Source of the DNA: Prorocentrum cordatum
Lineage: Eukaryota > Sar > Dinophyceae > Prorocentrales > Prorocentraceae
Direction of reading: 5' to 3'
Length of the DNA stretch: 64,000 bases
Assembly: GCA_963575745.1 (NCBI GenBank)
Contig: CAUYUJ010020571.1
Location: 586,834 to 650,833, forward strand
Part shown: positions 1-11,400 of the stretch, piece after piece
Layout of the letters: the number at the start of each line of letters is the position of its first letter
Numbering within the stretch: position 1 is the first letter of the stretch
Notes under the pieces: generated by a model
Database searches by the model: none
What the model was told of the DNA's origin: nothing
Seen by the model: the letters and a program-made list of their open reading frames with translations, nothing else
Made by a program: the position numbers and the translations under genes

Positions 1-239
1 GGAGGAGGAGAAGAAGAAGAGGGACGAGGAGCAGAGACGGCGACGACAATGAAGACGAGAAGGAAAGGGTGGAGCGGGGAGGGGGCAGAGGCGGAAGTGG
101 ACGAGGACGACGAGGCGTTGAAGCAGAAGGAAATGGTGGCGGAGGCGATGCAGAGTCGGAGGGGAAAAAACAAAATAATTAATGACGAGACAGAGGAGGA
201 GGATGAGTAGGAGGAGGAGGAGGAGGAGGAGGAGGAGGG
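1..239. repeat. GA-rich purine tract, partly (GGA)n
   Basis: The left edge is almost pure purine on the + strand and ends in an uninterrupted (GGA)n run at about 207-238. No gene is seen in it; open frames here are poly-Glu, poly-Arg or poly-Pro by-products. Confidence 0.8.
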
Positions 240-274
240 CTCCGGGCACATGCGTGCGCGACCCGCCGGGCTTC

Positions 275-1430
275 TGCCCAGGCAACAAGTATCAACGGAC
301 GCTGCCGACTTATGCGCCCCAGACGTTTCCAATACATGTTTGACGTGTGTCGTCGAAGCACGACATCGTCTTGAATGACGAACATCCTGACACGTTGGTG
401 TGGCAGAGCGATCATACACATGGTACGCTGGCGCACCGCACGTGAATCCAGTCATGTCTCGTCGCAGGACCATCATCATCACCCCTGTCATCATAATGAT
501 GAGTGTCATGACGCGCTGGTGTGGCACGCTGGTGTCATAGCATGCTGGCTTTCCGCATGTGTATTCACTCGTGTATCATCGCAGGACCCTCGTCATGATG
601 ATGGGTGCCATGATGCGCTGGTGTGGCACACCGATCTCATGACACGCTGGGCTGCCGACAGTATGCACCATGTAGTTTTCATTCAGCACCGATCCCAAAT
701 ATTGTGTAAGACCGTTCGGCTCCCTGAAGAGCCCGTTCGACGGGAGCCCATGATGAGGGCGATTTCGTGGACATCTCCTTTTCGGTGCCGCAGCGAGACA
801 ACATTGCGCTTCGTGGTTCAAGCAGCATTTCGCCTGAACTACAAGCGCCGTCTTCCCGCACCAAGCGCGCGATCCCTTTGGCCTCTGCCCAAACCAGGAG
901 GTATCAACGCACGCTGGCGACATGTGCGCCCCAGACCCAACGATTGCACGTTATGCGTGTGTCGTCGTAGCAGGGACACCATCATGATTATGACTGCAAT
1001 GCTGCGCTGGCGTGGCAGAGCGATGGGTACACATGGGACACTGGCCGTCCGCATGTGCATCCACGAATGCGTTGTCGCAGGAACATCCTCATGATGATGG
1101 TTGTCCTGACGCGCTGGTGTGGCCCACCGATGTTATGACACGCTGGTGCGCCTGGTGCTCCAAGGATGTGCGCCATGGCGTCCTAATCCAGCTCTTGTCC
1201 ATGGAAATTTGGCCCTCCGCCTGTGTATTGGGTCGCGCATCATCGCAGGACTTTCGTCTTGATGATGGATGTCATGACGCGCTGGTGCGGCACCGTTCGG
1301 CCCCTCAGGAGGCCTTTGAGAGGAAAACCGATCCAGGGGACATTTCGTGGTCAGCCCGCCTTCGTTGTCAACGCCAGAAAACATTGCGTTTCGTGGGTCG
1401 AACGCTACTTCGACGCACCTCCACGCCCTG
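275..1430. repeat. Tandem duplication of a ~614-bp unit
   Basis: The stretch from 275 to about 888 recurs, diverged, from 889 to about 1430. Anchors are the shared run reading roughly GTATCAACGNACGCTG at 289 and 902, and the shared end with ACATTGCGCTTCGTGG near 800 and ACATTGCGTTTCGTGG near 1380. Inside each unit a shorter ~130-bp motif with GATGATGG and GCGCTGGTGTGGC recurs several times. Open frames run on both strands without a preferred one, so coding is not claimed. Confidence 0.7.
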
Positions 1431-1444
1431 ATTTGCCTCGGCGG

Positions 1445-1446
<2 letters not shown>

Positions 1447-1477
<31 letters not shown>

Positions 1478-1483
1478 GATATA
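1447..1483. repeat. (TA)n microsatellite
   Basis: A near-perfect alternating TA run of about 36 bp followed by an A-rich stretch. No gene is associated. Confidence 0.9.
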
Positions 1484-1767
1484 AAAAACACAAGCCATAT
1501 ACGGTTTTCTGAAAACCAACATAGAAAATGATTGCGGCGATGCTCTCCGCGTAGGGAATCGCCCATCTGGCTGCGTGGCTCATGGACTCCAATGCTCTGC
1601 TCTGGCCAGCGGGCACGCATGTTTTTCCATGCCCCGACTCATATGTGGGTTCTTCGAGTCGTGTGCTGCCCCGAGCAGAGCACACCTGCATCAACGTCCG
1701 CACTCCCCTTTTCTGTCCCTGCAGGAGCAGAACAGGTCGAGCCCGCGTGCGCCTGGTGCGGGGACGA

Positions 1768-1935
1768 GCAGGAGGAGGAGGAGGAGGAGGAGGAGGAGGA
1801 GGAGGAGGAGGAGGAGGAGGAGGAGGAGGAGGTTTTAGGAGGATGTCGATCGGATTTTGGAGGAGGATTTAGGCGCATTTAGGATTTAGGATTTAGCAGG
1901 AGGAGGATTCAGGAGGAGGAGGAGGATATCGAGGT
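1768..1935. repeat. (GGA)n microsatellite and decayed flank
   Basis: About 65 bp of uninterrupted GGA triplets at 1770-1833, followed by a decaying GGATTTAG-rich tail with further GGA runs. Confidence 0.9.
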
Positions 1936-2765
1936 GCAGGCAAGGGTGGGCGAGGGCGAGAGGGAGGGTGAGAGGGACAGGGGAAGAAGGAAAGGATGCG
2001 GAGGAGGCAGAGGGTATGACAGAAGGAGGCGGGCACAGTGGGCAGCAGGAGCTGAAGCAGGTGGTGAGGGGGATGAAGAACAATTCTTTATTCCGTCCTC
2101 TTTCCTGCTCCCCCTCCTCTCTTGTTTCTCCCTGGCCTCCTCCGCGCTATGATTTTCATGCTGTTCTTCCCCCTTCTCCTGCCCCCCCTCCTTCGTCCTA
2201 CTCCATTTCCAAACTCCTCGTCCTCCGCCTACTGGTCCCCCAATGTTTGCCTTGCTTGGATGTTCTTGCGGGTTTCGGGCCTCGGTTCTTAGCTAGGTCG
2301 CTGTCCCTTCGCCGTGGTGTGTTTCCTCTGACCCTCTGGGCCTTGCTCGTTCGCCTTTTCGGGCCCTCCTTCGGTCCTTTTGCTGCCTGGGGGTTAGCGC
2401 TTGACTACCCACGTCCAAAACAAAATACTGGTTCCCCTCACCCCCTCCTCGTCTTTTGGTATGGGGGAAACGGGTCATGCACCCTGGGGCCTTCCCCCCA
2501 GCACCAACTCTTCATCCCGAGCCCTTTCCTGACAGTCTCGGGGCCCGTGGAGGGCCCCGAGAGCCCGAAAACGGTGAACAACCTCAGGACACGTTTGCCT
2601 CAGGACACGCCTTTCCCCTCCTCGCTTGTCCTGCTCTCCTCCTGCTCTCCCCCTCCCGGCACCCCCTTCCCCCCCGCTGCGGCGGGATGGGTTGGCAGGT
2701 CGAACCCTCACAGCGCCGGCGCCTCGGGACATCCCGCCCGCGTGCGCCCCGTGCCGGCGCCCGCA
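1936..2765. other. No recognisable gene
   Basis: This stretch leads from purine-rich into pyrimidine-rich sequence. It is covered by overlapping frames rich in Pro, Leu and Ser with no family signature. Nothing can be supported as a gene. Confidence 0.5.
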
Positions 2766-3312
2766 GCCTCCGCCTCCTCCTCCTCCTCCTCCTCCTCCTC
2801 CTCCTCCTCCTCTTACTCCTCCTCCTCTTCCTCCTCCTCCTCCTCCTCCTCCTCCCCCTCCTCCTCCTTCTCCTCATCATCATCTCCTCGTCGTCGTCCT
2901 CCTCCTCCTCGTCCTCACCCTCCTCCTGCTGCTCCTCCTCCTCCTCCTCCTCCTCCTCCTCCTACTACTTCTCCTCTCCTCCTCCTCCTCCTCCCTCCTC
3001 TCCTCCCCCTCCTCCTCCTCGCCCTCCCCATCCTCCTCCTCCTCTCCTCCTCCTCCTCCTCCTCCCTCCTCCTCTTTCTCCTCCTTCGTTTCCTCCTCCT
3101 CTTTCCCTCTTTCTCCTCTTTCTCCTCCCCGATCCTTTTCCTTCTCCTCCTCCTCCTCCTCCTCCTCTTTCTCCTCCTTCTCCTCCTGTTCCTCCTCCTC
3201 CTCTTCCTCCTCCTCCTTCTCCTCGTCCTCCTTCTCTTCCTCTTCCTCCTCCTGCTCCTCCTCCTCGTCGTCCTCCTCCTCTTCCTTCTTCTCCTCTTCC
3301 TCCTCGTCGGAC
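2766..3312. repeat. Long (TCC)n pyrimidine tract
   Basis: About 540 bp of nearly pure pyrimidine on the + strand, mostly TCC triplets broken by CTT, TCG and CCC variants. It is the longest such block in the window. All three + frames are open (poly-Ser, poly-Leu, poly-Pro), which shows the repeat is creating the open frames rather than selection on a protein. Confidence 0.95.
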
Positions 3313-3583
3313 TGCTGCGGCCTGGTCCGGGCACGGGCTCCTCCGCATCCTGCGGGCTCAGGGGTATGAGGACCACGTCGTCCTCGGCGTCCTCCTCGGA
3401 GTCGTCCTCGGGGGCGGCCCTGCCCTTCGCGAAGCCCTTGCTCTTGCTCAGGCCCTTGTCCTGGCCCTTGTCGGGGCCGTCGCCCTTGCCCTTGCCCTTG
3501 CCGATGGGCATGGCGAGCTCCTCCTCGAGGTCGTCCGTGGCCAGCTCGAGCCTCAGCGCGGCCGCCGCTGCAGCGGCAGCCAT
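3288..3583 (-). CDS. Candidate first exon of an unrecognised Lys/Gly-rich acidic protein
   Basis: Reading on the minus strand from an ATG at 3583, the protein starts with Met and a run of Ala, then RLELATDDLEEELAMPIG, a basic low-complexity part (KGKGKGKGDGPDKG type), then an acidic part (EDDSEEDAEDDVV) and LIPLSPQDAEEPVPG before it runs into the purine tract at about 3290. The switch from varied amino acids to pure Arg/Lys triplets suggests the coding part stops or is spliced there. A TATATA run lies upstream at about 3651-3656 on this strand. KGKGKG stretches are common in dinoflagellate predicted proteins. No function is assigned. Confidence 0.4.
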
Positions 3584-3689
3584 CGCGCCCCGCGGGGGCG
3601 CGGGCGCGAGGCCGCCTCTTGTGCTGACAAGCGGCTGCGATTGACTTGCGCATATATAATGGCAGCAGCGCCGAGGGCCTGCAGCGCTG

Positions 3690-3800
3690 GGAAGCGGTAG
3701 CTACCGCTGAGCGACGGACATCGCTGTTTCTCTTGGCGGGGCTTTCTGAAAAGCGGCAGTGGCCGCTAAGCGATAGACATCGCTGTTCCCCACGGCGGCG
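3690..3800. repeat. Two tandem hairpin-bearing units (AAGCGG...CCGCT)
   Basis: GCGGTAGCTACCGCT, a perfect short palindrome near 3693, is followed by GAGCGACGGACATCGCTGTT. About 70 bp later a second unit, GCGGCAGTGGCCGCT plus AAGCGATAGACATCGCTGTT, repeats the pattern. A related hairpin array lies at 12818-12945. Confidence 0.65.
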
Positions 3801-4119
3801 GGTCGGGCCGCGTCGTGGGAAGAGGATGGGGAGGGGGAGAAGGAGCAGGAGGCCAATCCTATCCAATCTGGCTCAATCCTCCTCCCCGCGGCCCGCCAGA
3901 AGGAACCGCTGAGGAGGGGGGCGAGGGTGATGCGGGGGGGGGGGGAGCATGGGGAGGAGGGCCATCTTCGCCATCCTGAAAAGGTGCGATTGCTAAAACC
4001 TATGGTCGCTGGGGTAACTCACAACAGGGGCCGACGGCTGCGGCTCAGCTTCACTGAATAACTGCCCGAAAAGAATTCCATGCGCGGCATGGTACTCTTG
4101 AGTTTGCTATGGCTTCAGC

Positions 4120-4182
4120 CAGACCTCCTCCTCCACCTCCTCCTCCCCCTCCTCCTCCTCCTCCTCCTTCTCCTCCTCCAGC
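4120..4182. repeat. (TCC)n tract
   Basis: Uninterrupted CTC/TCC triplets on the + strand, about 60 bp, with GC-rich flanks on both sides. Confidence 0.9.
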
Positions 4183-4399
4183 GCCAGCTCGGTCCGAGGC
4201 CCTCAGGGGCCGCGCCGCGCCAGCGCCAGGGGGCCCCTCGCCCCGCCCTGGCCCCCCCCTGCCCTTCTTTCCCCTTCGGCCTTCCTCGCCTTGCCGCGCG
4301 ATGGAGGGGCCGTCGCGGGATGGGCGGGCGGGACGCCGCCGCCCCAATCGCACCGCCGCCCAGCGCCGCGCCCAGGCCTGGCGGGCGCAGGGGGGGGCG

Positions 4400-5480
4400 G
4401 TGCAGCACCTGCTCATTGCCTTTGATGCGATCTTGGAACATCGTGGTCAGGCGCCCTCTCGCCTGGGCCGCGCCCTCCAGGTCGCCGTGCGCGAAAGCGC
4501 TGATGGTGCGCGTTGTCGTGGGCGCGATGGTGGCACTGCACTTCCGCGAAACGCGCTTTCTCCACGAGATGTTCATCCTCCGCGCGAGGATGCGGCTCCA
4601 CGAGATGCGGGTCTTCAGGTTGGTGTGCATGCTGATCGAGGTGGACTGCATGAGCAAGATGCTGGGGCGCGTCAACTGCGCGCGGACCATCTTCAACCAC
4701 CAGTCGCGGCACTTCCATCAGTCGTGCTTCCCCCACGTCCCGCGGGTCTTCCACGAGTTGCGGAGGTACCACCAGGAGCGGATCCTCCACCCAGTTGCGG
4801 ATCCTCCACCTGAAGCGGGTCATCAAGGAGCACGTGTCTTTCCTGAGGGTGCGCGTGTTCAAGGTGGATCGAATGTGCGTGGTGCTGGGGCAGGCCTACC
4901 ACTTCATTATTCTCCACCAGAAGAGGATCACCATGATCAGCGAGTTTCCGCTCAAGCCACCCCCTCTTCTCCTACAAGTAAAGAAGAGCATGCAGGACAA
5001 CACGGACCGACGATCCATGAGCGTCGTGTCCGTGATCGGGGAGCGAGAGCAGGTGCGTGCGTCCATGATGCACCCACCGAGACGGGCCCAAAGGCGTTCA
5101 CACACGGTGCGCCCTCCGTGCCACGGTGACTGAAACGGATCATGCTGGTAAGTGCTCTGTGAAGGACAGGGGCGGCGACGTCTTTCTTCTAGATGCTGCC
5201 CAAGGTTCCCAGGTAAGATCGTAGGACGTCTCCTATGCTCTGCATGCACCTGGCGGACCTTCAGGTGCTGAGCGCGCCGTTCGCGATGGACTGCACTTCT
5301 GTGTCAACGGTCCCCGTTCACCACGTCTAGGTGCCTATCGTCCACGAGCTGCCGCTCATTCCACTGCCCTTCGAGCTTCTGCGCGTACTCCTCGGCGCCG
5401 ACGGCGAGAGGAAGGGGCGCCTGAGCCTGAAGAGGTAGGGAGTCTCGAACGATCCACGCTCCATGAGCGTCGGATCCCCG
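4400..5480. other. Degenerate short-period repeat, open on both strands
   Basis: From about 4550 to 4950 the sequence recycles short words such as CACGAG, CACCAG, CTCCAC and GCGGATCCTCCAC with an irregular period. The result is His-, Arg- and Glu-rich frames on the + strand and Val/Glu/Asp/Pro frames on the minus strand. Neither strand shows a recognised domain. From about 5000 the + strand carries a peptide with GACVHDAPTETGP that is echoed twice in the frame at 5500-6420, so this may be the eroded upstream part of that gene. Confidence 0.35.
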
Positions 5481-5499
5481 TTCTGAATCCAGTCGCACG

Positions 5500-6420
5500 G
5501 TGCCGCCCTCCTCCCCAGTGGCCTCTAGCTGTGCTGCTGGGACCAAGTGTGATGATGCTGTATCTTCTCGCGAGGTCCCCTGCGATGGTTCAAACATGGA
5601 TGCGTCCTTCTCTGCGGGCTCCCCACCACTGCGCGTTGACGCGAATTTGACCGAAGGAGCGCGCGCCCATGGCGCAACCGGCGCAGACATCCTAGAGACG
5701 AAGTACGAGTCGAAGGTCACCGGTTTGTTCACTGGCGTATTCGGGCCTACGTCTGGCGTGAGGACTGAAAGGGCGTGCGCCCATGATGCGACCGCCAAGG
5801 TGGGGCCCGTTTCGCATGCCATGCCGTTCGACCTCAAGGGCGCGTTCACTCCGAGGGCCTCGCCTGAGTCGGATGTCTTGCCGATCAGGCCTGCCGCGCG
5901 GCCGCCTGCCTGCGCCCCCGTGAGCGCTCGGGTCGCGGGGCAGGGGTCGGGCGGCGCCGCTGCTGGAAGCACTTGGAATCCGTTCGGGGTGACGGCTGAG
6001 GCGAACTCCGAGGCTCATCGTGTGGAGGTCGACGAGGTCCACGACAGTTCGTGCAGTCTCACTGGTCGAGGCGATGCCAGCGCTGACAGTCAAAGGCAAT
6101 ATGACAAACCGCGCCCAGCTAGCCGAGCCCATGGCGACGCTAGCGGGGCGATGACCGTGAGCCGAACCCGTGGCGAGGCTCACGGTGCAACTGCTGCTAC
6201 CAGGATTCTACACACTGGCATGATGGTCAAAGTCAGTGGCCGTTTGGTGACATCTGGTCCTGGCAAGCGGCGTGGCCGCCCTCGCCTCTCCACCATGCCC
6301 TTGGGCCTTTGCGGCGCAGTGCACAGCGTCGACTTCATGGTGGGAGGCTTCGGCCGTGCAGAGGAATATGGTGCTCTTGTCGACTGGGACTCCCGTGCCC
6401 GTTTGCAGGTTGCTCCATGA
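5500..6420 (+). CDS. Unrecognised open frame, 306 codons
   Basis: An uninterrupted + frame of about 306 codons ends with TGA at 6418-6420. It has ordinary rather than low-complexity composition. A peptide pattern recurs in it: TEGARAHGATGADI near 5650, TERACAHDATAKVGP near 5766, and a third match, ARAGACVHDAPTETGP, upstream near 5050. No known domain is recognised and no signal peptide is apparent. A 222-codon frame is open on the other strand over part of it, so the choice of strand rests on the repeated peptide. It may equally be an eroded repeat. Confidence 0.3.
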   Translation: MPPSSPVASSCAAGTKCDDAVSSREVPCDGSNMDASFSAGSPPLRVDANLTEGARAHGATGADILETKYESKVTGLFTGVFGPTSGVRTERACAHDATAKVGPVSHAMPFDLKGAFTPRASPESDVLPIRPAARPPACAPVSARVAGQGSGGAAAGSTWNPFGVTAEANSEAHRVEVDEVHDSSCSLTGRGDASADSQRQYDKPRPASRAHGDASGAMTVSRTRGEAHGATAATRILHTGMMVKVSGRLVTSGPGKRRGRPRLSTMPLGLCGAVHSVDFMVGGFGRAEEYGALVDWDSRARLQVAP

Positions 6421-6479
6421 CCTACCATCCGCGGAGCGAGTGGCAGCATCTTTCTCCAGCGCAAGGTGCTTGCTATCCC

Positions 6480-6780
6480 TCGGTGTTCCCTCATTGGTTG
6501 AGCGATGCTTCGGGGTTGTGGGTCACGCGAAGGAGGGCGGGGCGGGCTTCTACGTCCTCCCCGTCACTGGCTTCGCCTGCGGCTCCGTGTTGCTCTCCTA
6601 CTTCGTGATGGCGCGCCTCGTCGACGCGCCCCTGACCCTCTTCCACTGCGAGTGGGTATTCCTCCACACTTTCTTCAACCTTGCCCTCTCCGCCATCGTG
6701 GCGCGAGGGCGCCTCGGCGTAGTCCGTCGGGCGCGCGCCAGCGCGGCCGGCGGGGGGCGCTCGAGAGGCGCTGCGCTCCT
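6480..6780 (+). CDS. Candidate exon with two predicted membrane helices
   Basis: In the + frame, residues around FYVLPVTGFACGSVLLSYFV (6549-6608) form a hydrophobic segment. A second follows in EWVFLHTFFNLALSAIVA (6652-6705), and then a basic stretch (ARGRLGVVRRARAS), as expected for a membrane protein with a positively charged cytoplasmic end. The frame then meets a TCC tract. No family is recognised. It is not obviously part of the channel domain described downstream. Confidence 0.3.
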
Positions 6781-7060
6781 CCTCCTCCTCCTCCTCCCCC
6801 TCCCCCCCCCCTCCCCCCCCTCCTCTTCCTTCTCCTTTTCTTTCTCCTCCTCGAATTTGAGGAGGACTTAGAGGACTTGCAAGTCCCTACAAGAACGAGT
6901 TTTGCAGAGCAAAACTCGCCCACCTGCTCCGCGGGGAACTACCCTTGGCGGGCCAGGTGCCCCAAGACAGCGCTTGCAACGTGAGATGTTATTCTCTTCC
7001 CCCTCTCCTCTTCTTCTTCCTCTTCCTCCTTTTCCTCCTCCTCCTCCGCCTCGGATTGGG
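6777..7060. repeat. Two pyrimidine tracts, (TCC)n and C-rich
   Basis: 6777-6860 and 7005-7055 are nearly pure pyrimidine on the + strand. A short ordinary spacer separates them and no gene is seen in it. Confidence 0.85.
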
Positions 7061-7274
7061 CTCCGACTCGTCTTGGGCTTCTGGCTTCAATCAGGCTCAA
7101 TCGGATTGGGTCGGGGGCTCCGACCGGGCGGGCACGGGTCGCCCCCTGGGCGAGGTTCCCAGCTTGCGCAAACCCTTTGCGCAGTCAAAGGTCGCGCCCG
7201 CGGGCGTATCTACATCCCCGGCCCTGCGCCGGAGCGCCCGACCCCCGACCGGCCTGCCCTCTGGGGCGCGCCGC

Positions 7275-8474
7275 TCAGGCGAAGTCCTTCGGGTTGAAGG
7301 CGCCGGACTCCTTGCCGACGCCCCGCAGCCGCTGCTTCGCAGCAGCCTCGGCTTGGCCCATCTTTCTTCGAGCTGTACTTGAGCTGCTTGCTGCCGTGCT
7401 CCGTCAGGTCAGACCTCGCGAGGCACTGGGGCCGACTCTTCTCGTGGGTGACCCGGGGCTTGCCCATTCACTTGCCCTTCGCGGCCTCCTTGGCCGCTGT
7501 CTGGGGTTTCTCGGCGCGGGCGTTGGCCTTCGCCTTCGCCTTGGCCGCCTTTTTGGCCTCGGCCTTCGCCTTGGCCTTGGCCTCGGGGAGGGCCCCCCCA
7601 GACTGCCCATGACCTCGAGAACCACCTCGCCCAAGTCCTTGTTATGGTGCGCTGGCGGGTCGGCGGGGGCCGCCGTTGCAGGGGCCGCCGCTGCAGGCCC
7701 CTTCCCGTCCGCGGCCCCCTCGGGCGGCGAATCTCCGAGCGCGCGGGGGGCCGTTTCCAGGCTGCCGCCTCGGCGAGGCGTCTCGTAGAAGCGAAGGGGG
7801 ATGTCGCTCTGGGCGGGGCGCCGCTGCTGCTGCTGCGCGAGCCGCTGCGTGAGCTGCTGCGCGAAGCCTTGCATCACCGCGAGAAGCTGCCCCGCGCCGT
7901 CTGCCCGCGAAGGGGGCCCGCCAGTCGCCGGCTGGAGGCGGGCCTTCCTATCGGCCCTGCAGCGCGGGGTCACCACAAGCTGCGCGAGCTGCCTCGTTGA
8001 CGCGAGGCTCTTGGCGGGCCCGGCCTGCGAGGGCGCTGCCTGGAGCAGCGCGGGGTGGGTCGCCTGCAACTCCCGCGGCGTCCGCGGGAGCGCCCCGACG
8101 TAGTCGCCCACTGGGGGCATGCCCCGCCCCCCCTGCCGCCGCGTGGTCGTCATCGTTTCGATGCGGGCTTTTTTCGAAGCGACGTCCCTGGCCATCGCGG
8201 CCTCGAGCCCTTCGCTGCTCTCAAGGGCGACGAGCGCCATGGCGCGAAGCGTGGACTCGCTCGGGCTGCGGAGGCCAAGGCGGGCCAGGAATTCGAGAAG
8301 CTCTTGCGCGTCGTCCTGCTTCAGGGCGCCCCACGCCCCCTGGGGCGAGAACTTGTCGAGGGACTCGTACGCACTGCTTATCTTGCTTATCTCTAAGCAT
8401 TCGAAAGTTTTTTTTTGGGGGGGGCTAGACTCTTTCATGTCTATTTGTTCCAGCCTGGGCCTCTTCCTGGCCAC
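7275..8474 (-). pseudogene. Decayed member of a dispersed protein family (VARKRP start, Lys/Ala-rich tail)
   Basis: The minus frame starts at a GTG (8474) in the conserved word VARKRPRLEQIDMKE. It runs through a helical stretch (DDAQELLEFLARLGLRSP, then TLRAMALVALESS) and a Gln-rich middle. At about 7600 the sensible reading moves to another frame (AKAKAEAKKAAKAKAKANA, then PRVTHEKSRPQCLARSD after an in-frame TGA). At about 7355 it returns to the first frame and ends ESGAFNPKDFA with TGA at 7277-7275. Start and end share one frame, so two indels cancel out, and one stop remains. The same start recurs at 18.6 and 54.8 kb. I recall, without being able to check, similar multi-copy dinoflagellate proteins ending in an SRSQ..CRTGL type tail. 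The function is unknown. Confidence 0.55.
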
Positions 8475-8490
8475 GATGGGGCCGGGCCAG
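8397..8490 (-). repeat. Dispersed repeat R, left fragment
   Basis: Reading on the minus strand, this is the VARKRP start of the dispersed family (compare 18590-18700 and 54700-54810). The match stops at about 8490, exactly where LINE sequence begins. The missing upstream piece of the repeat reappears at 12184-12217. Confidence 0.65.
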
Positions 8491-11400
8491 GGACGCTGAG
8501 AAACCGACAGCCGAGGAGAGCACGACCGACCTTGGGAAGGACGAGTCTACCCCGCGCCATTCGTCCGAGTCACGGCCGATCGGTTCAGGGAGGCAGCCAG
8601 GTTGTTCAAGACAAGTACTGGCATAGGCCCTGACTGGTGGCACCCGAGATGGTGGACGTGGCTGCCGTCAGAGGGCATCCAGGCGCTGGTTGACCTCGCA
8701 GAATACATACTCCATTACGTTCATTGGCCTACCCAGGTAGAGCTGTTGGCCTACTTCCTGGTGCCGAAGCCGCGCGAGGATGGGCGCCGCCCGCTGGCCC
8801 TCTTGTGCTCCCTGGTTAGAGTGGCTGAAACGTTGATGGGAGAGGGGTATCGCAAATCGGAAGAGATGGTCGCACGGCCTTATAACAGGGCTTGCAGAGG
8901 TAAAGGTGCTGAAGACGCGATGTGGGACCTTATGCGCAGGGGCGAGAGCTGCCCAGAGGACCGCATCAACGCGGCAGTGGTGAAGGACCTGTCCAAGGCG
9001 TTCGAACACGTCACTATGGGGCGCCTGTGGGAGCACGGGCGCAAGTTGGGAATGCCAGAGCAGGTGCCCCACTTCATGATCTCGATCTTCACTATGGAGA
9101 GGGTCGTTACGCTGGATGGTATGGTGGCATCTACACGGATGCGTACGTGGTCGGCAGCGGCTGCAGGCAGTCGAGGTGGCACACGGGCGCTCAAGTGCTT
9201 CACCATCATCCTGGTGGACATGGTCATTGCCAGGCCGTGCCTCGAGGGCGCCAAGAGGTACGTCAAGCTCTACGTAGATGACACCACCCTCCACCTGCAG
9301 GGCGAGCGGGAGGCGGTGGCGCGAGAGGCGAAGGAGTCCTCGATGGCGTACCTACAGGCAGCTGAGGCAGAAGGCTTACCGCTGTCGCTCACCGCGCGCA
9401 AGAACGGAGTCACCAAGAAAGGCAACAGCTATGTCTACACGACAGACAAGCAGGCCAAGGCCAAGTTCAAGCTCTGGGCAAAGGACTGGGGCCTGGAGGT
9501 ACACGAAGAGGGCGCGCAGCTGGGCGTGGACTTCACGGGTGGTGTGGGCGCGCAGCGGCGGCCCAAGCAGCAGGAGCGCGTAGAGGTCATGGTCGCGAGA
9601 GGTACTAAGCTGAACATCCTGAAGAAGCAGGGCGCCAGCCTTGGCACAGCCAAGGTAGCTAAGCTGGGTTTCGTACCGTCCATGCGATACGGGGTGGCCT
9701 GCATCGGTGCGCCGCCGAAGCTCATCGAAAGGGCTCGCATCAATACGTCGATGGCGCTGAGCGGCGAGGCCATGGGCAAGGATCGCACCCTGCGCCTATG
9801 GCTCGAGGAGTCCGACCCAGCGGTGAGTCTTACCATACGGCCAGTCGTGAAGTGGGCTGAGGTGGTATGGAGCAAGGCCATGGACGAGGAGGCTATGGTC
9901 GCGGCGTGGAGGAAGGCGTCTGCGCGGCTGGCCACGGCAGGCAAGATCACATGGTCGGCAGTCAGAGGGCCAGCTGAGGCAGTCCCGAGGACCCTGCGCG
10001 ACTTCGGCTGGTCATGGCTTGCCCCGTGGACGCTGCTCGCACCAGCAGGAGTCCAGGTGCCATTGCGCACGGTGGCGCCTAAGACGATTATGCACAAGCT
10101 GGAGAGGGCCATCGAGCGGCAGGTCCTCGCAAAGTGGGCCACTGAGAAGGGCGTCGCAGGTGAGGTCCCGATGCCGTTCTTAGAACCAGTGAGGGCGCTG
10201 CTCAAGAAGCGCAGGTGGGCTGCGCATCAAGGTGCCATCAAGGCCTATGTGGGGCAGGACTACTGCACACAGGTTAAGCTCCAGCAGCGCGGCACGGTGG
10301 CCGATGGCATGTGCCAGCAGCGCAGGCGCGCGCAGGGCACACAGAGGCACCGCTTCGGGCGCTGTGAGGCCCATGGGGAGAGCAGGACCAAGCTCGCCGA
10401 CAAGCATGCGGGCATTGTGCAGCGCATGGCGGGCACAGGCGAGAGCTTGCTGCTCAACTGCGGCCTAGTGGCGCGCCCCATTCACGACGTCGGGGGCGAC
10501 GCCCAGATCGAGCAGTACCACTCGGTCAACGCAGAGGGCGGCGACGTCGACGAGGACGACGGCGTGCCGTTCATCTCGGGGGTCTGCTTCACCGACGGCT
10601 CGGGCAAAGGCGCCAGCGCGCTCAAGGGCTACGGCTGGGGCTACATGTGGTTCGGGGAGCCTGCTGATGAAGGACAGTTTACGGCGCTTGGTGGAGCATA
10701 CGGAAGCCTGCCAGGAGTACGAGCTGACCTATCGGTGGGGCGGGCCGAACTCCAGGCCATCTGGTATGCCCTGAGGAGGGCGACGGCACCTACCACGCTG
10801 GTCACCGACTACGAGATGGCTGTGAGAGGCATGAGAAGGGGCCGACTGTGGTGCACGGCGCCGCAGAGGATCAATTGCGACATCTGGATGCGCATCTGGA
10901 ACGTCGTGGACGAGACCTTCCCGAACATGGACGGACTCACGGCGGTGCATGTGCGGTCGCATGGCAGAGGGCAGAACGCCCTCCACGTGCACGTTAACAA
11001 GATCGCCGATGAGTTGGCGGTCAAAGGAGCGCAGCTGGCCATGCCGCCACAGTGGCAGATCGACGTCTGGTAGGACCGCTGGAAGACGGTGCAGCAGGTG
11101 CTGGACTACGTGGCAGACATGGCAGTGGAGGTCGGTGACTTCGGGGACGTCGCGCTGCCTACCAAAGAGGAGGCGCGGGCGCAGCGCCGACGAGAGGCCC
11201 AGCTGCGAGGGCGGCAGCCCGAGGCTGAGGAGACGAGGCCTGCCATGACATCGGCAGGGAATGCCACGGCTACGGCAGCGGCAGCCGTGGCGGCGGCAGC
11301 GGCAGCGGCAGCGGCAGCAGGCGCATTGCCTGAGGAGGTAGCTGCCGCAGCAGGGGAGGCTGCGAGGGTGGCAACCCAGCCAACGGCAGCAGCCGCGTCT

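Noticed and set aside
1968-3866. Very long open frames of 300-560 codons over the TCC tract on both strands
   Set aside because: They consist of poly-Ser, poly-Leu, poly-Pro, poly-Glu or poly-Arg in every phase. The triplet repeat alone keeps all frames open.
3866-3900. Possible relic of a dinoflagellate spliced leader (CAATCTGGCTCAA)
   Set aside because: Only a short partial resemblance to the known leader end is present; no other part of the leader was found here or elsewhere in the window.
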